Below are positions 15,015 to 22,924 of a stretch of DNA of 35,233 nt, piece by piece (the stretch's first letter is position 1; each line of letters opens with the position of its first letter). Under the pieces are notes generated by a model. It was not told the origin of the DNA. It saw only the letters and a program-made list of their open reading frames with translations, and did not search any database. A program made the translations under genes and the position numbers. The stretch comes from JALYUA01 sp039931865 (GTDB lineage: Bacteria > Acidobacteriota > Thermoanaerobaculia > UBA5066 > Gp7-AA6). Location of the stretch: assembly GCA_039931865.1 (NCBI GenBank), contig JBDTRB010000026.1, positions 1-35,233 of the forward strand, in the 5' to 3' direction.

Positions 15015-15395
15015 ATGACCTACCGCATCACCGTCTCGGCCACCTTCGAGGCCGCGCACAATCTCATCGACTACGTCGGGGGCCCCGAGCCCCTGCACGG
15101 ACACTCCTACCGCGTGGACGCCGTGCTCCAGGCGGAGAAGCTGCAGCAGCATGACCTCGCCGTCGACTTCGTGGCCGCGCGTCGCGCGCTGGAGTCGATC
15201 GCGAAGGAGCTCGACTACTCGTATCTGAACGAACACCCTGCCTTCATCGGGCGCAATACCTCCGCAGAAAATCTGGCGCGACATTTCGCGGAGCGCCTGG
15301 AGGGATCCGAAGCGCTCGGCTGGTCGCGAGTGGCGGAGGTCACGGTCTGGGAGGGACCGGAGAACCGCGCGACCTGGGTGGCTCCGCGCGATTGA
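15015..15395 (+). CDS. PTPS-III-type pterin enzyme (FolB substitute candidate)
   Basis: This 126-residue protein has the 6-pyruvoyl-tetrahydropterin synthase/QueD fold. Zinc ligands are His15 (FEAAH), His28 and His30 (HGH); NTSAENLARH (81-90) and Glu113 complete the family pattern. The catalytic cysteine that QueD places four residues before HGH is absent. Instead the sequence reads E-P-L-H-G-H, with Glu25 three residues before the histidine. This E-x-x-HGH arrangement defines PTPS-III, reported in Acidobacteria and other phyla lacking folB, where it forms 6-hydroxymethyl-7,8-dihydropterin for folate. I therefore infer folate synthesis rather than queuosine. It lies 51 bases downstream of the fused radical SAM gene and may be co-transcribed. 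No clear ribosome site is seen. Confidence 0.88.
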   Translation: MTYRITVSATFEAAHNLIDYVGGPEPLHGHSYRVDAVLQAEKLQQHDLAVDFVAARRALESIAKELDYSYLNEHPAFIGRNTSAENLARHFAERLEGSEALGWSRVAEVTVWEGPENRATWVAPRD

Positions 15396-15423
15396 CGCGA
15401 GAAGCAGGGGAGGCCGTTCGCGC

Positions 15424-15429
15424 TATCAT
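15424..15429 (+). promoter_or_regulatory. -10-like box before the IPTL-type surface protein
   Basis: TATCAT matches five of six -10 bases and lies 53 bases before the ATG, giving a leader that ends in a strong AGGAGGT site. The nearest TTGACG (15392-15397) is too far upstream (26 bases) to be a good -35. Confidence 0.35.
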
Positions 15430-15482
15430 CGAGTCCTCCGTCTCCGGACAATCAAACGAGTCGCCTCTTTTCAGGAGGTCTC

Positions 15483-15860
15483 ATGATTCGACTGCTCTCT
15501 CCCGGGCGCTTCGCGAGGGTTTCGATGACGGCGATCGCCGTGGCCGTCCTCCTCGGTCTCGCGTCCCCCGCCTTCGCAGGGGCCCCTTCCACACCCACTC
15601 CGACGAGCACGGCGACGGTCACCTCGACCTCGACACCTACCTCGACCTCGACGCCCACTCCGACCTCGACCACAACCACGACCGCCGTCGCGACCTCGAC
15701 CCCGACGGTTCCTCCCCCGACGAGCACCATCGCCTCGACGCCCGGACCCGGGGGGGCGGCGCCCGCATCTCCCGTTCCGACGGTTTCCTTTCCGGGTCTC
15801 GCGATCTTCGGCGTCGCGCTCGCTTCGATTGGATTCCTCTTCATGCGCCGGCGGTTCTAG
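15483..15860 (+). CDS. Thr/Pro-rich surface protein with IPTL-like C-terminal anchor
   Basis: The protein has 125 residues in three parts. There is a signal peptide ending near PAFA (about residue 32). A mucin-like stretch of Thr, Ser and Pro follows (about 33-98), suited to O-glycosylation. The C-terminal tail reads VPTVSFPG, then a hydrophobic helix, then MRRRF. This tail resembles the IPTL-CTERM sorting signals recognised by rhombosortase-type proteases. The ATG at 15483 follows a strong AGGAGGT site. The DNA of the middle part is repetitive (runs of ACCTCGACC-like units). No sorting protease is encoded in the window, and the biological role is unknown. Confidence 0.75.
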   Translation: MIRLLSPGRFARVSMTAIAVAVLLGLASPAFAGAPSTPTPTSTATVTSTSTPTSTSTPTPTSTTTTTAVATSTPTVPPPTSTIASTPGPGGAAPASPVPTVSFPGLAIFGVALASIGFLFMRRRF

Positions 15861-15895
15861 GTTCCCGGGGGCGCGGCGGCTCCATTCGTCCTTGA

Positions 15896-15923
15896 GACAG
15901 GCGACAGGCGACAGGCGAGAGGC
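15896..15923. repeat. Heptamer tandem repeat GACAGGC x3 plus one variant
   Basis: Three exact GACAGGC copies (15896-15916) are followed by GAGAGGC (15917-15923) in the 105-base spacer before the GNAT gene. See the findings on short tandem repeats. Confidence 0.85.
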
Positions 15924-15965
15924 GAACATGAAGGCGGGGGATCTGCGAACTTCCGGACTGACACG

Positions 15966-16424
15966 ATGAACTTTCGAGAGCTCGCCAGCGACTCGGACAT
16001 CGACGCGGCTTTTCCTCTGATGTCGGCGCTTCGGGATCGGGTCCGCAAAGAGACGTTTCTCGCGGAAGTCCGGCGCCAGCAGATCGAGGGCTACCGGCTC
16101 TACGGCGCGTTCGAAGGCGACCGGCTCGTGTCCCTCGCGGGCGTACGCCGCACCCACACCCTCGCGCGCGGGGAGCATCTCTTCGTCGATGACCTCGTCA
16201 CGCACGCCGAAGACCGGGGCAATGGATACGGACAGGCGCTGCTCGCGTGGCTCGCGTTCGAGAGCGCCGGTCAGGGGCTCGCGCGCATCCACCTCGACAG
16301 CCGCAGTACCGCGAAGGGGTTCTACGAAAAGATCGGCTTCGCGTTCGCCACGTCGCTCCCCTGCTCGATCGACGTCGATAACCCGGCGCTCCGCCGCGAA
16401 CGCGCGGAGCCGCCGCCCGGATGA
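15966..16424 (+). CDS. GNAT-family N-acetyltransferase
   Basis: This 152-residue protein has the GNAT fold. The acetyl-CoA pyrophosphate loop reads RGNGYG (84-89) after the strand LFVDDLVTH, and the late block STAKGFYEKIGF (about 114-125) is also typical. The acceptor amine is unknown. It starts at the ATG at 15966 and ends in an ATGA overlap with the MFS gene, so it is translationally coupled to a transporter and an acyltransferase. Its own role in that operon is not clear. Confidence 0.9.
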   Translation: MNFRELASDSDIDAAFPLMSALRDRVRKETFLAEVRRQQIEGYRLYGAFEGDRLVSLAGVRRTHTLARGEHLFVDDLVTHAEDRGNGYGQALLAWLAFESAGQGLARIHLDSRSTAKGFYEKIGFAFATSLPCSIDVDNPALRRERAEPPPG

Positions 16425-17662
16425 AGGGCCGGCTGCCGGGGGCCCGGAGCGCGCTCGTCATCCTGACCCTGCTGAATCTCTTCAATTACCTCGACCGGTA
16501 TGTTCTCGCCTCGCTCTTCGAGAGCCTGAAGGCCTCGGAGCTCCACCTCTCGGACAAACAGCTCGGCGCCCTCTTCACCGCGTTTCTCGTGGTGTACATG
16601 CTGACGTCCCCGCTTTTCGGAAGGCTCGGCGACCGCGCGTCGCGGCCGCGGCTCCTGGCGGCGGGTGTCGCGATCTGGAGCCTCTCGACGGCGCTCGGCG
16701 GATTCGCGAGGTCTTTCACGGGGCTGTTTGCCGCCCGCGCGTCCGTCGGGATCGGCGAGGCGGCGTACGGGACGATCGCGCCGGCCCTGCTCGCCGATTC
16801 CTTTCCGAAGGAGCGCCGCGGATTCGTGTTCGCGGTGTTCTTCGCGGCGATCCCGGTCGGCTCGGCGCTCGGGTACGTGCTCGGCGGCCTCATCGACCAG
16901 CACTTCGGCTGGCGCGCCGCGTTCTTCGTCGCTGGGGGACCGGGATTGCTGCTCGCGCTGCTCTGTCTCCTTCTGCGGGACCCGCCGCGCGGGTCGCAGG
17001 ACGAGCCCGCGCAAGCCGCTCCGGTCAATCCCGGCGCCCGCGCCGCGTACAAACGACTCTTCTCGAATCGGGCGTATCGCCTGACGGTCGCCGGATACGC
17101 CGCCTATACCTTCGGCCTCGGAGGCGTCGCCGCGTGGACGCCTTCTTTCCTCGAGCGGGTGCGCGGTCTGCCGAAGAGCGCGGCGACCGTCCAGTTCGGC
17201 GCCATCGTCGTCGCGACCGGATTCGTCGGGACGTTCGCGGGCGGCTGGCTGGGTGACCGTCTCCTCCGGCGAGACCCTCAGGCGTATCTGAAGCTCTCCG
17301 GCTGGACCGCGCTCGCGGCCGCGCCCGCAGCCGCGGTCGCGTTCTTCGCGGCGGGACGCGCGCTTCCGATGGCGGGAATCGTGATGGCGGAGCTGCTCCT
17401 CTTCGCGTCCACGGGCCCGATCAACTCCGTCGTCGTGAACGTGGTGTCTCCCGGAGATCGCGCCACGGCGGTTGCCCTGTCGATTCTCGCCATTCACCTG
17501 TTCGGGGATGTCCCCTCGCCGCCCATCATGGGGTGGATCTCGGACGCGACCGGCAGCCTGCAGAGGGCGTTCGTGGTGGTGCCGGTGGCGGTCGCCGTGG
17601 CGGGCGCGATCTGGCTCTACGCGGCGAGGCAGCGGGACACCGTCATCAGCCCGGCCGGGTGA
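16421..17662 (+). CDS. Spinster-family MFS transporter
   Basis: This 413-residue inner-membrane protein has about 12 transmembrane helices in two six-helix halves. The first helix carries NYLDRY. The block VGIGEAAYGTIAPALLADSF followed by AIPVGSALGY is strikingly like the Spinster (Spns) branch of the major facilitator superfamily, whose animal members move lysophospholipids and sphingosine-1-phosphate. The gene overlaps the GNAT gene by ATGA and the PlsC-like acyltransferase gene by GTGA. This pairing recalls E. coli LplT-Aas, where an MFS flippase feeds lysophospholipid to an acyltransferase. The lysolipid substrate is an inference from family and neighbours. Confidence 0.88.
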   Translation: MKGRLPGARSALVILTLLNLFNYLDRYVLASLFESLKASELHLSDKQLGALFTAFLVVYMLTSPLFGRLGDRASRPRLLAAGVAIWSLSTALGGFARSFTGLFAARASVGIGEAAYGTIAPALLADSFPKERRGFVFAVFFAAIPVGSALGYVLGGLIDQHFGWRAAFFVAGGPGLLLALLCLLLRDPPRGSQDEPAQAAPVNPGARAAYKRLFSNRAYRLTVAGYAAYTFGLGGVAAWTPSFLERVRGLPKSAATVQFGAIVVATGFVGTFAGGWLGDRLLRRDPQAYLKLSGWTALAAAPAAAVAFFAAGRALPMAGIVMAELLLFASTGPINSVVVNVVSPGDRATAVALSILAIHLFGDVPSPPIMGWISDATGSLQRAFVVVPVAVAVAGAIWLYAARQRDTVISPAG

Positions 17663-18999
17663 GGGCGCTCCTCCGCGCGGTCTTCGCGCGCGCCCTGCGG
17701 ATCTTCTTCCGCCGCATCGAGGTCGAAGGGGCCGCGCGCGTTCCGGCGGCCGGGCCGGTCATCTTCGTGGTGAATCATCCGAATGCTCTGGTCGATCCAG
17801 TCCTGCTCCTCTGCTATTCGCCCCGTCCCGTTTCCTTTCTCGCCAAGGCGCCGCTCTTCCGGATGCCGGTGGTCGGCTCACTCGTGCGGCTGTTCCGGTC
17901 GATCCCGGTCCATCGCGCGCAGGACGGAGCCGACAATCTCGTTCACAACCGCGAGACCTTCGAAAGCGCCGCGCGGCTGCTGGCGGCGGGCGGGACCCTG
18001 GCGCTCTTCCCCGAGGGCATCTCTCATGACGCCCCGCGGCTTGCGCCCTTAAAGTCCGGCGCCGCTCGCATCGCGATCGGCACAGCCTCCTCGACGGGCG
18101 CCCCGATCTCGGTCGTACCGGCGGGCCTTTATTACACATGGAAGAACAAGTTCCGCAGCTCGGCCCTCCTCGCGTTCGGGGAGCCGCTCGCGGTCGAGCC
18201 GGCAGAGGGGGACATCGCGGGAGAGCCGGATCGCGATCGGGTGCATGCTTTGACCGAGCGGATCTCTCGAGCACTCGAGACGCTCACGCTGCAGGCGGAC
18301 GCGCTGGAGACGATGGATCTCATTCGCCGGGCGGAACGGATCCTGGGGACCGAAAGGGCGCGCTCGAATCTGGCGGAAGAGCTCTCGCGGCGCCAGCGAT
18401 TTGCCGCGGCGTACCGGACCCTCTCAGAGGGCGATCCGGCGCGGCTCGCGGCCGTGCGGGAGCGGATCCGCCGATTCGAGACGCGCCGGAGGCAGGCCCG
18501 CCTCTCGCTCGAAGACCTCACTGCCGAAGCTCTCGGGGCGCGCGGAGTCGCGAAGCTCCTCGCGGAAAATCTCGCCTCGCTGGCTCTCCTGCCGTTCGCG
18601 GCCGCCGGCGTTCTCCTTCACTATCCCGCCTATCGGCTTTCGGGAATGCTCGCCCGCAGGCTCGTCGAGAGCGGCGAGGACGTGCTCGCGACCGTGAAAG
18701 TCGCGTCCTCGATGCTCCTCTTTCCGCTCACCTGGACTCTCTGCGGGGCGGCAGCCTGGCGATTCGCGGGCCCGGCCGCCGCGGCAGGCGCTCTCGTCGT
18801 GGTCCCCTTCTGCGGGTGGGCCGCGCTGCGCGCGTCGGAGTCGCTCGAGACGCTCGCCGGCCGCGCCCGAGCGCTCACGTTCGGCGTCTTCCACCGACCC
18901 GCTCTGCGCCGCCTGATGGCCGAGCGCGCCGCACTCCAGCGCGAGATGCGGGAGATGCGGGAGATCGTTGAGAGCCTGGGGTCAGGCGTTAGGCGTTAG
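17659..18999 (+). CDS. PlsC-like acyltransferase (HX5D variant)
   Basis: The product is 446 residues from the GTG at 17659, which overlaps the MFS stop. The acyltransferase core shows NHPNALVDP (39-47, an H-x5-D spacing instead of the usual H-x4-D) and the acceptor-site FPEG (117-120). Both fit the GPAT/lysophospholipid acyltransferase group that uses HPNALxD. The second half (about 200-446) has charged helices and hydrophobic segments near 305-325 and 345-390 that should sit in the membrane. It is expected to move an acyl group onto a glycerol- or lysophosphate lipid. The stop codon (TAG, 18997-18999) lies inside a GCGTTAG heptamer repeat, so the very C-terminus is encoded by the repeat. An upstream reading frame from 17533 is MFS shadow. 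Confidence 0.87.
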   Translation: MRALLRAVFARALRIFFRRIEVEGAARVPAAGPVIFVVNHPNALVDPVLLLCYSPRPVSFLAKAPLFRMPVVGSLVRLFRSIPVHRAQDGADNLVHNRETFESAARLLAAGGTLALFPEGISHDAPRLAPLKSGAARIAIGTASSTGAPISVVPAGLYYTWKNKFRSSALLAFGEPLAVEPAEGDIAGEPDRDRVHALTERISRALETLTLQADALETMDLIRRAERILGTERARSNLAEELSRRQRFAAAYRTLSEGDPARLAAVRERIRRFETRRRQARLSLEDLTAEALGARGVAKLLAENLASLALLPFAAAGVLLHYPAYRLSGMLARRLVESGEDVLATVKVASSMLLFPLTWTLCGAAAWRFAGPAAAAGALVVVPFCGWAALRASESLETLAGRARALTFGVFHRPALRRLMAERAALQREMREMREIVESLGSGVRR

Positions 19000-19050
19000 G
19001 CGTTAGGCGAAGAGGGACAACGGGACGGGCGAGCGCCCGACGCCCGGCGC
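18984..19050. repeat. Heptamer repeats and hairpin between convergent genes
   Basis: AGGCGTT is repeated three times (18984-19004), then AGGCGAA. The acyltransferase stop codon falls inside the array. From the bipA side the spacer reads GCGCCGG, GCGTCGG, GCGCTCG in the same 7-base step. CGGGCG (19026-19031) pairs with CGCCCG (19034-19039), a GC-rich hairpin that may end transcription from both sides, although no T-run follows. Confidence 0.7.
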
Positions 19051-20916
19051 CTAGACAGTCGACTTGTTATGCGCCGTCTTCCGCTTGCTGTGATCGAGGA
19101 TCCGCTTGCGCACGCGGATCGACGAGGGAGTGACCTCGACCAGCTCGTCGTCGTTGATCCATTCGATTGCCTGCTCGATGTTCAGCTCTCTCGGCTGGGT
19201 GAGCTTGATCGCCATGTCCGAAGTCGAAGCGCGCATGTTGGTCAGGTGCTTCTTCTCGCACGGCTGAATGACCATCTCGCCTTCCTTGACCTGCTCGCCG
19301 ACGATCTGCCCCGCGTACACCTTGTCCATCGGCTTGACGAAGAACGTCCCACGGTCCCCGAGCCGGTCGAGGGCGTAGGCGGTCACGTCGCCGCCTTCCT
19401 TGGCGACCATCGCGCCTTTGGATCGGTTCGGCAGCGGGCCCTTGTGCGGCCCGTACTGGTCGAAGAGGTGGTTCAAAAGCCCCGTGCCTTTCGTGAGCGT
19501 CAGAAACTCCAGACGAAAGCCGAGCAGGCCGCGCGACGGGATCGTGAACTCGATGCGGGTGCGGTCGCCGTGGCGGCCGAGGTGCTTGAGCTCGCCGCGG
19601 CGCTCGCCGACGGCCGCGATCACCGAGCCCGTGAACTCGTCGGCGCAGTCGATGACGAGCTCTTCGTACGGCTCCTGCAGCTGGCCGTTTTCGTCGCGCC
19701 GAAAGATGACCTGCGGGCGGCCGAGGGAGAACTCGTAGCTCTCCCGCCGCATCGTTTCGGCGAGGATCGCGAGCGACAGCTCTCCGCGGCCGAGCACCAG
19801 AAAGGCGTCCGGCGAGCCGGTCGGCTCCATGCGGAGGCCGACGTTGCGCTCGAGCTCCTTCTCAAGGCGCTCCAGAAGGTTTCGGCTGGTGACGTACTTT
19901 CCTGACTGCCCCGACATCGGCGAGTCGTTGATCCGGAACTCCATCGAAAGCGTGGGCTCGTCCACGCGGATGCCCGGCAGCGGCTCGGGGTCCGAGAGGT
20001 CCAGGATCGTGTGGCCGATCTCGATGTCCGGAAAGCCCGAGATCATGCAGATGTCGCCGGCCGAGGCATCGGTCACCTCGACGCGCGTGATCCCTTCGAA
20101 GAGATAGATCTTGCCGGCTTTTCCCTTTTCGACGATCGTGCCGTCCGGCCGCACCGCCGCGAGGTCGATGGCGTGCGAAAGGCTCCCCGAGTGGATCCGG
20201 CCAATCGCGAGCCGGCCGAGGTAATCGGAGTAGTCCGTGTTCGCGACAATCATCTTGAAAGGAGCGTCCCCGATGACCGGCGCGGGGATGTGGTCGAGGA
20301 TGCTGTCGAGAAGCGGCTTCAAGTCGCCGGAGGTGGCGTTTGGATCTTTCGAGGCGAAGCCGATCCGGCCGGACCCGTAGAGAACCTCGAAGTCGAGATG
20401 GTGGTCCTCGGTGGCGAGCGAGAGGAAGAGATCATGGATCTCGGCCTCGACCTCCATGGTGCGAGCGTCCGAGCGGTCGATCTTGTTGATCAGGACGATC
20501 GGGCGCTTGTCGCCCTCGAGCGCCTTCTTCAGGACGAACCGGGTCTGCGGGAGCGGTCCCTCGGACGCGTCGACTAAGAGCAGTACACCCTCGACCATCG
20601 TCAGGATGCGCTCGACCTCGGAGCCGAAATCTCTATGGCCCGGCGTGTCGACGATGTTGATGATCGTGTCGCGGTATTTGACGGCGGTGTTCTTCGCGAG
20701 GATCGTGATGCCGCGCTCTTTTTCGAGCTCGCCCGAGTCCATGACGAGCTCGGCCACGTGCTGGCCCGCGCGGAACGTTCCGCACTGGTTCAGCAGCGCG
20801 TCGACGAGAGTGGTCTTTCCATGGTCGACGTGCGCGACGATCGCGAGCGCGCGCCGGTCCGCCCGCCGGTTGAGCGCGGAGGTATCTTTAGGGGCGAGAG
20901 TCATCGTGTCTTCCAT
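19051..20916 (-). CDS. bipA: Ribosome-associated GTPase TypA/BipA
   Basis: This 621-residue translational GTPase binds the ribosome and aids assembly or stress-time translation. G1 is AHVDHGKT (28-35), with RGITI, DTPGH and NKID as G2-G4, followed by the EF-G-like domains and the BipA-specific C-terminal domain (GPLPNRSKGAMV and later). The length is normal. The ATG at 20916 is chosen; another ATG at 20904 is possible and has GGAAG closer to the right distance. The frame stays open to 21444, but that is shadow of recQ. It diverges from recQ across 42 bases, so any shared control region is very small. Confidence 0.96.
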   Translation of the reverse strand: MEDTMTLAPKDTSALNRRADRRALAIVAHVDHGKTTLVDALLNQCGTFRAGQHVAELVMDSGELEKERGITILAKNTAVKYRDTIINIVDTPGHRDFGSEVERILTMVEGVLLLVDASEGPLPQTRFVLKKALEGDKRPIVLINKIDRSDARTMEVEAEIHDLFLSLATEDHHLDFEVLYGSGRIGFASKDPNATSGDLKPLLDSILDHIPAPVIGDAPFKMIVANTDYSDYLGRLAIGRIHSGSLSHAIDLAAVRPDGTIVEKGKAGKIYLFEGITRVEVTDASAGDICMISGFPDIEIGHTILDLSDPEPLPGIRVDEPTLSMEFRINDSPMSGQSGKYVTSRNLLERLEKELERNVGLRMEPTGSPDAFLVLGRGELSLAILAETMRRESYEFSLGRPQVIFRRDENGQLQEPYEELVIDCADEFTGSVIAAVGERRGELKHLGRHGDRTRIEFTIPSRGLLGFRLEFLTLTKGTGLLNHLFDQYGPHKGPLPNRSKGAMVAKEGGDVTAYALDRLGDRGTFFVKPMDKVYAGQIVGEQVKEGEMVIQPCEKKHLTNMRASTSDMAIKLTQPRELNIEQAIEWINDDELVEVTPSSIRVRKRILDHSKRKTAHNKSTV

Positions 20917-20958
20917 TCTTATTCTTTCTCGTTCGCGAAACCGCGGCAAACGGGGTGA

Positions 20959-22887
20959 ATGAACGATAACAGGGTGCCGGAGAGCTTCATTTCCATGGAG
21001 ACGACGTCCGAGCCCGGCCCCGCCCTCGAGCGCCACTTCGGGCACGCCGCGTTTCGGGCGGGCCAGGAGGACATCGTGCGCGCCGTGCTCGCGGGCCGGG
21101 ACGTCCTGGCCGTGATGCCGACCGGATCGGGAAAGTCGATCGGCTATCAGCTGCCCGCGATTCTTCTCCAGGGCACGACGCTCGTCGTGTCGCCGCTCAT
21201 TTCGCTGATGAAGGATCAGGTGGACGAGCTCGTGCGCCGCGGGATTCGCGCGGCGGCGATCCATTCCGGCCGCAGCTCGTCCGAGCGGGGTGACGCGCTG
21301 CGCGCCGCCCGCGCAGGCGCGCTCGACCTTCTCTATGTGGCGCCGGAGCGCTTCGCCTCGGAGTCCTTCCGGGACCTGGTCGCGGAGATCCCGATCGCGC
21401 TCTTCGCCGTCGATGAGGCGCACTGCGTTTCCGAGTGGGGGCACGATTTCCGGCCCGACTACCGGGTCCTACAGCGGGCGGCCGAAAGCTGCCGCCGCGC
21501 GGGGACGGGGACGGGACGCCCTCCGATCGCCGCGTTCACCGCGACCGCGACGCCGGAAGTGCGCGCCGACATCGTCACCCTGCTCGGGCTCCGCGACCCC
21601 GCGGTTTTCGTCGCGGGGTTCGACCGGCCGAACATCTTCCTCGACGTGCGGCGCGTGTCGGGAGAGATCGAAAAGTGCCGCCTTCTGCCCGACCTCGTCG
21701 GAAACCGCCGCGCGCTCGTTTACACCGCGACCCGCAAGAGCGCGGAGCGAGCTGCCGCCTCATTGCGGTCGGCGGGACTGCCGGCCGAGCCGTACCACGC
21801 GGGCCTCGACGAGGCGGAGCGGACGCGGGTGCAGGACGCGTTTGCCCGCGGCGAGCTCCCAGCCGTCTGCGCCACGAACGCCTTCGGGATGGGCATCGAC
21901 CGGCCGGACGTGGACGCGGTGGTGCACTTCGAGATCCCCGGTTCGCTCGAGGCCTATTACCAGGAGATCGGCCGTGGAGGGCGGGACGGCCGCCGCGCGG
22001 ACGCCACCCTCCTGTGGAACTACGTGGATGTCCGGACTCGGGAGTTCTTCATCGAGCGCGACGACGCCGAGCTCGATCTGAGGACGAGGCACGCGCCGCC
22101 GGATCCGGAGCAGCGCGAGAGGAAGCGCGAGCTCGACCGCGCCAAGCTCCGGCGGATGATCGGCTACGCCGACGCGACCGGATGCCTGCGCGCGACCCTC
22201 CTCCGCTATTTCGGCGAGCCGAACGCTTCTTCGCGGTGCGGCTTCTGCGGCAACTGCGCGCGGAGATCGCCGCTCGGCGACGGGGACCTTCTCCTGCTGC
22301 GCAAAGTGCTCTCGGGAGTCGCGCGGGCCGGCGAGCGCTGGGGCAAGCGGAAGATCGCCGCGATGTTGACCGGCCGCCTCGAAGATCTGCCGGAATCTCT
22401 TGCCGGGCTCTCGACGACCGGGATCCTCGCCGGCCTCCCGGCAAAAACTGTCGAGGCGTGGGTGGACGCGGCGGCGGGCGCCGAGCTTCTGCGCGCGTCC
22501 GACGACGTCTACCGGACGCTCTCGCTGACGAGACTCGGCCGCGAGGTCATGGCCGGGCGCGCGACCTCGGTCGAGGTGACGCTGCCATCCGCGCCTGCGC
22601 CGAAATCTCCGCGGCGGAAGAAGGGCGCGCTGGCAGCGAGCGCGAGCGCTTCTCCGGGGGCGCCGCCGGAGGAGGGGGTCGTCGACCGGCTCCGCTCCTG
22701 GCGGCGGGAGGAAGCGGGCCGCCGCGGGGTCCCGGCCTACGTCGTCCTGCACGACCGGACCCTGCTCGCGATCGCGAGCGCCCGTCCGAAAACGCTCTCC
22801 GGACTCGGGGAGATCTCCGGGATCGGTCCGGCGAAGCTCGAAGCCTACGGCGAAGCGCTGCTCGCCGCGCTCGAGGGCGGCAACTAG
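20959..22887 (+). CDS. recQ: ATP-dependent DNA helicase RecQ
   Basis: This 642-residue 3'-5' DNA helicase acts in recombination and replication-fork repair. The order is RecQ-type helicase core with Walker A PTGSGKS (54-60) and DEAHC (152-156) followed by FRPDY, motif VI QEIGRGGRDG, a zinc-binding region with RCGFCGNC, a winged-helix segment, a Pro/Ser/Lys-rich linker (about 545-570) and a C-terminal HRDC domain (RPKTLSGLGEISGIG). The length is normal. ATG 20959 is used; ATG 20995 (METTSEP) would remove 12 non-conserved residues and is possible. Single copy in the window. Confidence 0.96.
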   Translation: MNDNRVPESFISMETTSEPGPALERHFGHAAFRAGQEDIVRAVLAGRDVLAVMPTGSGKSIGYQLPAILLQGTTLVVSPLISLMKDQVDELVRRGIRAAAIHSGRSSSERGDALRAARAGALDLLYVAPERFASESFRDLVAEIPIALFAVDEAHCVSEWGHDFRPDYRVLQRAAESCRRAGTGTGRPPIAAFTATATPEVRADIVTLLGLRDPAVFVAGFDRPNIFLDVRRVSGEIEKCRLLPDLVGNRRALVYTATRKSAERAAASLRSAGLPAEPYHAGLDEAERTRVQDAFARGELPAVCATNAFGMGIDRPDVDAVVHFEIPGSLEAYYQEIGRGGRDGRRADATLLWNYVDVRTREFFIERDDAELDLRTRHAPPDPEQRERKRELDRAKLRRMIGYADATGCLRATLLRYFGEPNASSRCGFCGNCARRSPLGDGDLLLLRKVLSGVARAGERWGKRKIAAMLTGRLEDLPESLAGLSTTGILAGLPAKTVEAWVDAAAGAELLRASDDVYRTLSLTRLGREVMAGRATSVEVTLPSAPAPKSPRRKKGALAASASASPGAPPEEGVVDRLRSWRREEAGRRGVPAYVVLHDRTLLAIASARPKTLSGLGEISGIGPAKLEAYGEALLAALEGGN

Positions 22888-22910
22888 ACCGGCCGGCTCC
22901 CCTTTGCCCT

Positions 22911-22916
22911 TAGACT
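22911..22916 (+). promoter_or_regulatory. -10-like box before the S9 peptidase
   Basis: TAGACT lies eight bases before the ATG at 22925 with no ribosome site between, consistent with a leaderless mRNA. Confidence 0.42.
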
Positions 22917-22924
22917 TCGCGTCC

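Noticed and set aside
15392..15429. TTGACG and TATCAT as a standard -35/-10 pair
   Set aside because: The 26-base spacing is too long for a sigma-70 promoter, so only the -10 part is reported.
20917..21444. Open frame that would extend BipA to 797 residues
   Set aside because: It overlaps recQ on the other strand, and the added residues have no GTPase character. BipA starts at 20916 or 20904.
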